64,000 nt of DNA from an uncultured Dehalococcoidia bacterium (lineage in GTDB: Bacteria > Chloroflexota > Dehalococcoidia > Lucifugimonadales > UBA3495). The notes beneath the pieces were generated by a model, which was given only the letters and a program-made list of their open reading frames with translations, ran no database searches and was not told where the DNA came from. The position numbers and the translations under genes were made by a program. Where the stretch lies: assembly GCA_951812535.1 (NCBI GenBank), contig CATOSK010000007.1:186001-250000 (forward strand). The letters are read 5' to 3'. This document shows positions 61,488 through 64,000 of the stretch, piece after piece; position 1 is the stretch's first letter, and every line of letters starts with the position of its first letter.

Positions 61488-61508
61488 CCCCGGGTTATTT
61501 CAGGGGGC

Positions 61509-61528
61509 CTGGGGGACGAGTCCCCCAG
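61509..61528. terminator. Hairpin between convergent genes
   Basis: CTGGGGGA and TCCCCCAG around CGAG, in the gap between the PIG-L gene and the oxaloacetate decarboxylase-like gene. The surrounding sequence resembles that near 63871-63902. Confidence 0.5.
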
Positions 61529-61550
61529 CGTACCCCCGTCCCGTGGTCCC

Positions 61551-62414
61551 CTACTTCAGATAGTCCGCGATCCACTGGTCGTAGTCACCGCGCCGGGTCA
61601 GCTGCCCCATCAGCTCGGCGGATGCCAGCGAGTCCCGCAGGTCTGCCGGAGCAACCCCGTCCCGCAGCGCCTTCAGCGTGTCGTAGACCGCCTTCACCGC
61701 CGCCTGGAAGGGGAGGTGTCCCTGCAAGGCAACCCGGACACCGTTCGCGCCCAGGAACTCCAGGTCGGCCAGTTCGCCGCCGGCCCCGCCCAGCAGCAGG
61801 GGAATCTTCGCCTCGGCGTTCACCGCCTCGATTTCGGCCCTGGTCTGCGCCCCGGCCAGGAACACGGCGTCAACACCCACATCCTGGTAGGCCTTCACCC
61901 GGCGGATGGCCTCCTCCACCCCGCCGACCCGCAGCGCACTGGTCCGGCCCGCCACCACCAGGCTGGGGTCCTGCCTGCCGGAAAGGGCGGCCTTCATCTT
62001 GCCGATGCCCTCGTCGAGGGAAATCAACGCGCCCTCGCCGCCCGCGCCGAAGCTCAGGGGCAGCAGGGTGTCCTCGATGGTCAGGCAGGAAACCCCCGCC
62101 GATTCCAGCTCCTCCACGGTGCGCCGCACGTTCAATGCGTTGCCGTAGCCGTGGTCGGCGTCCACCATCAGGCTGATGGTGCTGGCGCGGCAGATGCGGT
62201 GGATCTGCTGGGCGAACTCGGACAGGGTCAGGACGATCAGGTCCGGTGCTCCCAGGACCGTTCCCGAAGCGATGGACCCGGCGAACATTCCGATCTCGAA
62301 ACCCACGTCCTGGGCGGCCCGGGCCGAAATGGGGTCGAACACCGACCCGGGATGGACACACTTGTCTCCGGCCAGTATGGCCCGGTAATTCTCACGCCGT
62401 TCGGTAAGATTCAT
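61551..62414 (-). CDS. Oxaloacetate decarboxylase-like protein (ICL/PEP mutase superfamily)
   Basis: A 287-residue member of the isocitrate lyase/PEP mutase superfamily. The blocks HPGSVFDPISARAAQDVGFE, DADHGYGNALNVRRTVEELE and CLTIEDTLLP closely follow those of the Pseudomonas PA4872-type oxaloacetate decarboxylase, so that reaction (oxaloacetate to pyruvate and CO2) is the best guess; related enzymes cleave or rearrange other 2-oxo acids. The Asp residues of DADHG bind Mg2+. The ATG at 62414 follows AAAGGAG. The longer open frame upstream is not supported. Confidence 0.82.
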   Translation of the reverse strand: MNLTERRENYRAILAGDKCVHPGSVFDPISARAAQDVGFEIGMFAGSIASGTVLGAPDLIVLTLSEFAQQIHRICRASTISLMVDADHGYGNALNVRRTVEELESAGVSCLTIEDTLLPLSFGAGGEGALISLDEGIGKMKAALSGRQDPSLVVAGRTSALRVGGVEEAIRRVKAYQDVGVDAVFLAGAQTRAEIEAVNAEAKIPLLLGGAGGELADLEFLGANGVRVALQGHLPFQAAVKAVYDTLKALRDGVAPADLRDSLASAELMGQLTRRGDYDQWIADYLK

Positions 62415-62531
62415 GCTGCTCCTTTCGCTGGCTGAAAATCGGGAATGGCAAGCTGCACCCGCCAAGCCCGGCGAATATACTACCGGCAATAACCGCTGGC
62501 AAGGAAACCGGAGCCGGACACTGGAGGCCCC

Positions 62532-63392
62532 ATGAACATCATCGGCGTGGACTTCAGCGGGGCCAAATCCGACCGCAACACCTGGGTCGCCACCGCCGTT
62601 CTGAACAGTACAACCCTGCGGCTGGACTCATCCCGCCCCATAACGCGGGATGAGTTGGAAACCTTGTTGTCGGAAGCCGCCGGGCCAACCGTGGCCGCCC
62701 TGGACTTCCCTTTCTCGATGCCCGAATCTTTCGCCCGATTCTGGCAACCTCAGGCCGCTGCCATGCCCGACCTGTGGAATGCTGCCGCCAGCATAGATCT
62801 GGACGGATTCCTGGCTGTGCGGGACGGGTTCGTGGCGGCTCACGGCGAGCCCAAGCGCCTGGCCGACACATTCCACCCGGAATGCTATTCCTGTCTCCAC
62901 AAGGTCAACCCCAACATGGTGCCCATGACCTTTCGGGGTATGCAGATGCTCCACCGCCTCTGGCCATTGGGTTGCGAGGTGCCCCCGCTGCCGCGAGAGG
63001 AAAGCGGCATCAGGCCAGACGCACCGCTACTCCTCGAAGCCATGCCGGGAGCCGCGCTCAAGGCCTTGGGCCTCCCCTACAAGGGCTACAAGACAGGCCG
63101 GCGCACTACCGAGTTGCGCCATCGAATTCTGGACGGCTTGGCCCGCCTTGCCGTTCCCCAGCTTTCTGGGTTGGAAGCCTTCAGGGAGGTATGCCTGGAC
63201 AACCACGATTGCCTCGATGCAGTGGTGGCCTCCCTGGTAGCCGCCATGTGGGTGTTGGATCGCGGCCTGTTCCGGTGTCCGGCCGAACCGGGACAGCCGG
63301 CCTATGATCCGGTCGTGATTCTGGAAGGCTGGCTCTACGCTCCCGTCTTCTACCAGGAGCAGCCCGGCCAACCTCCCGCCCCGTCATGCTAG
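62532..63392 (+). CDS. DUF429 family protein
   Basis: A 286-residue DUF429 protein (IIGVDFSGAKSDRNTWVATAVL, TVAALDFPFSMP, ENHDCLDA-like LDNHDCLDAVVASLVAAMW). The pattern of acidic residues on the strand ends suggests an RNase H-like fold and a nuclease or recombinase-type activity, but no function is proven. ATG 62532 has CTGGAGG. Divergent from the gene at 62414. Confidence 0.85.
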   Translation: MNIIGVDFSGAKSDRNTWVATAVLNSTTLRLDSSRPITRDELETLLSEAAGPTVAALDFPFSMPESFARFWQPQAAAMPDLWNAAASIDLDGFLAVRDGFVAAHGEPKRLADTFHPECYSCLHKVNPNMVPMTFRGMQMLHRLWPLGCEVPPLPREESGIRPDAPLLLEAMPGAALKALGLPYKGYKTGRRTTELRHRILDGLARLAVPQLSGLEAFREVCLDNHDCLDAVVASLVAAMWVLDRGLFRCPAEPGQPAYDPVVILEGWLYAPVFYQEQPGQPPAPSC

Positions 63393-63397
63393 AATAC
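63387..63397 (+). promoter_or_regulatory. Extended -10 promoter of the cupin gene
   Basis: TGCTAGAATAC overlaps the end of the DUF429 gene, about 51 bp before the ATG at 63448; the identical 11-mer is found at 60220. Confidence 0.45.
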
Positions 63398-63447
63398 CCG
63401 GGCAACAGTAGCCCAACCCCCAACCCATCCATAAAGGAGGCAACAGC

Positions 63448-63798
63448 ATGGTCCAGATAGTCCGCGTCTATTCCGGCGACGACGGCGAGTCCCACTTCGA
63501 AGAGGTGACTCCGGAGCAGTTCGCCGAAATCGTCAACCAGGTGGGCGACGGCGCCATCAACCTCAACGCCCGGGCGGCCGGCCCCGACTCCGACTACCAC
63601 AACGCCCCCCGGCTCCAGTACGTCGTCAACATGGCCGGCACCGCCGAATTCGAGGTCGCCGACGGCAGCAAGGCCCGCCTCTTCCCCGGCGACGTCCTCA
63701 TCGCCGAGGATATCACCGGCCACGGCCACATCGCCCGCAGCATCGGCGAAGACTTCCGCATCTCCTTGGCCGTTCCTCTGGCCAACCAGACCCGCTAG
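63448..63798 (+). CDS. Small cupin-like protein
   Basis: A 116-residue single-domain protein with a cupin-like pattern: DYHNAPRLQYVVNMAGTAEFEVADGSKARLFPGDVLIAEDITGHGHIARSIG. The His and acidic residues of the two conserved blocks are partly kept. The ATG follows AAAGGAGGC. It is alone in its unit, between an extended -10 promoter and a strong terminator. Function is unknown; small cupins can be sensors, isomerases or dioxygenases. Confidence 0.78.
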   Translation: MVQIVRVYSGDDGESHFEEVTPEQFAEIVNQVGDGAINLNARAAGPDSDYHNAPRLQYVVNMAGTAEFEVADGSKARLFPGDVLIAEDITGHGHIARSIGEDFRISLAVPLANQTR

Positions 63799-63816
63799 CC
63801 CAAGGACCCTGCGCAT

Positions 63817-63864
63817 ACCGGGAAGGTGCCCATCCATTCGCTGGATGGGCACCTTCCCGGTCTT
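63817..63864 (+). terminator. Strong terminator after the cupin gene
   Basis: A perfect 20-bp stem (63817-63836 with 63842-63861) with a TTCGC loop and a short CTTTC tail. Confidence 0.72.
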
Positions 63865-63870
63865 TCGGAG

Positions 63871-63902
63871 GTTTGGGGGATGCATCCCCCAACGCAGCCC
63901 CG
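63871..63902. repeat. GGGGGA/TCCCCC hairpin repeat
   Basis: A palindrome TTGGGGGATGCATCCCCCAA (63873-63892) followed by CGCAGCCCCGG. It resembles the sequence at 61509-61536, where the same hairpin is followed by CGTACCCCCG. Confidence 0.45.
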
Positions 63903-63906
63903 GTCC

Positions 63907-64000
63907 CTATCCCGCCGCCCCGGCCAGAACCCGCTGCAGGTGGATCAGCCCCTGCTGCCTCCGTGCGTTCAACTTCGGAAGCGGCAGCCCCGCAACGGAT
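63907..64000 (-). CDS. Possible C-terminus of a gene running off the window
   Basis: One minus-strand frame is open from the window edge to a TAG at 63909-63907 and ends LPLPKLNARRQQGLIHLQRVLAGAAG. Its composition is protein-like, but about 30 codons is too little to name a family. Partial at its N-terminal side. Confidence 0.35.
   Translation of the reverse strand, partial: SVAGLPLPKLNARRQQGLIHLQRVLAGAAG

Noticed and set aside
1-64000. CRISPR arrays, rRNA and tRNA genes
   Set aside because: No regular repeat-spacer pattern and no cloverleaf or rRNA-like sequence was seen in the gaps. The TGTC arrays have 10-11-bp periods, too short for CRISPR. A tRNA scan would be needed for certainty.

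Overview
This 64 kb window is a high-GC, gene-dense stretch of bacterial chromosome, almost certainly from an uncultivated Chloroflexota of the Dehalococcoidia/SAR202 type. That placement is inferred from gene content: several family-5 solute-binding lipoproteins with low-complexity linkers behind the lipobox, an F420-dependent NADP reductase, a form-II-like CoxSLM molybdo-hydroxylase, paralogous MmgE/PrpD and DUF1800/DUF1501 genes, and a UGSC-type protein. I see no rRNA, tRNA, CRISPR array, phage or complete insertion sequence.

Layout. 70-3828: an M20 amidohydrolase and a gamma-glutamyltransferase homolog, divergent around a 717-bp gap that holds a helically phased TGTC repeat element. 4203-10020 (minus): a complete Opp/Dpp-type ABC importer (binding lipoprotein, two permeases, two ATPases). 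10349-20849 (plus): an amidohydrolase, a MmgE/PrpD protein, then DUF1800, NHL, DUF1800, DUF1501, DUF1800, NHL. 20975-27734 (minus): a small HTH protein, then a coxS-coxL-coxM-moxR-vwa operon, with coxG divergent. 28427-35618 (minus): two binding lipoproteins and three permeases, without ATPases. 36125-38857 (plus): an MFS permease and a second MmgE/PrpD. 38993-42722 (minus): a second DUF1800-DUF1501-NHL set. 43059-47579: a large Lhr-type helicase. 48296-51949 (minus): a gene that reads through an in-frame TGA as a UGSC-type selenoprotein, and another binding lipoprotein. 52272-63798: mostly single-enzyme genes (nucleoside deoxyribosyltransferase-like, a frameshifted MBL hydrolase, a coiled-coil metzincin, a dihydropyrimidinase-like hydrolase, an AbrB/PIN toxin-antitoxin pair, a thioredoxin-like protein, NpdG-like reductase, VOC, PIG-L, an oxaloacetate decarboxylase-like protein, DUF429, a cupin).

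How the genes fit together. The general theme is uptake and breakdown of peptides and other organic nitrogen/carbon compounds. The two most unusual items are the UGA-containing UGSC gene (48296-50017) and the duplicated NHL/DUF1800/DUF1501 module, whose proteins lack the export signals that these families often carry. Non-coding structure is also notable: two homologous copies of a 10-11-bp phased repeat, a Fur-like box between the cox operon and coxG, and a shared promoter-like motif in front of two paralogous binding-protein genes.
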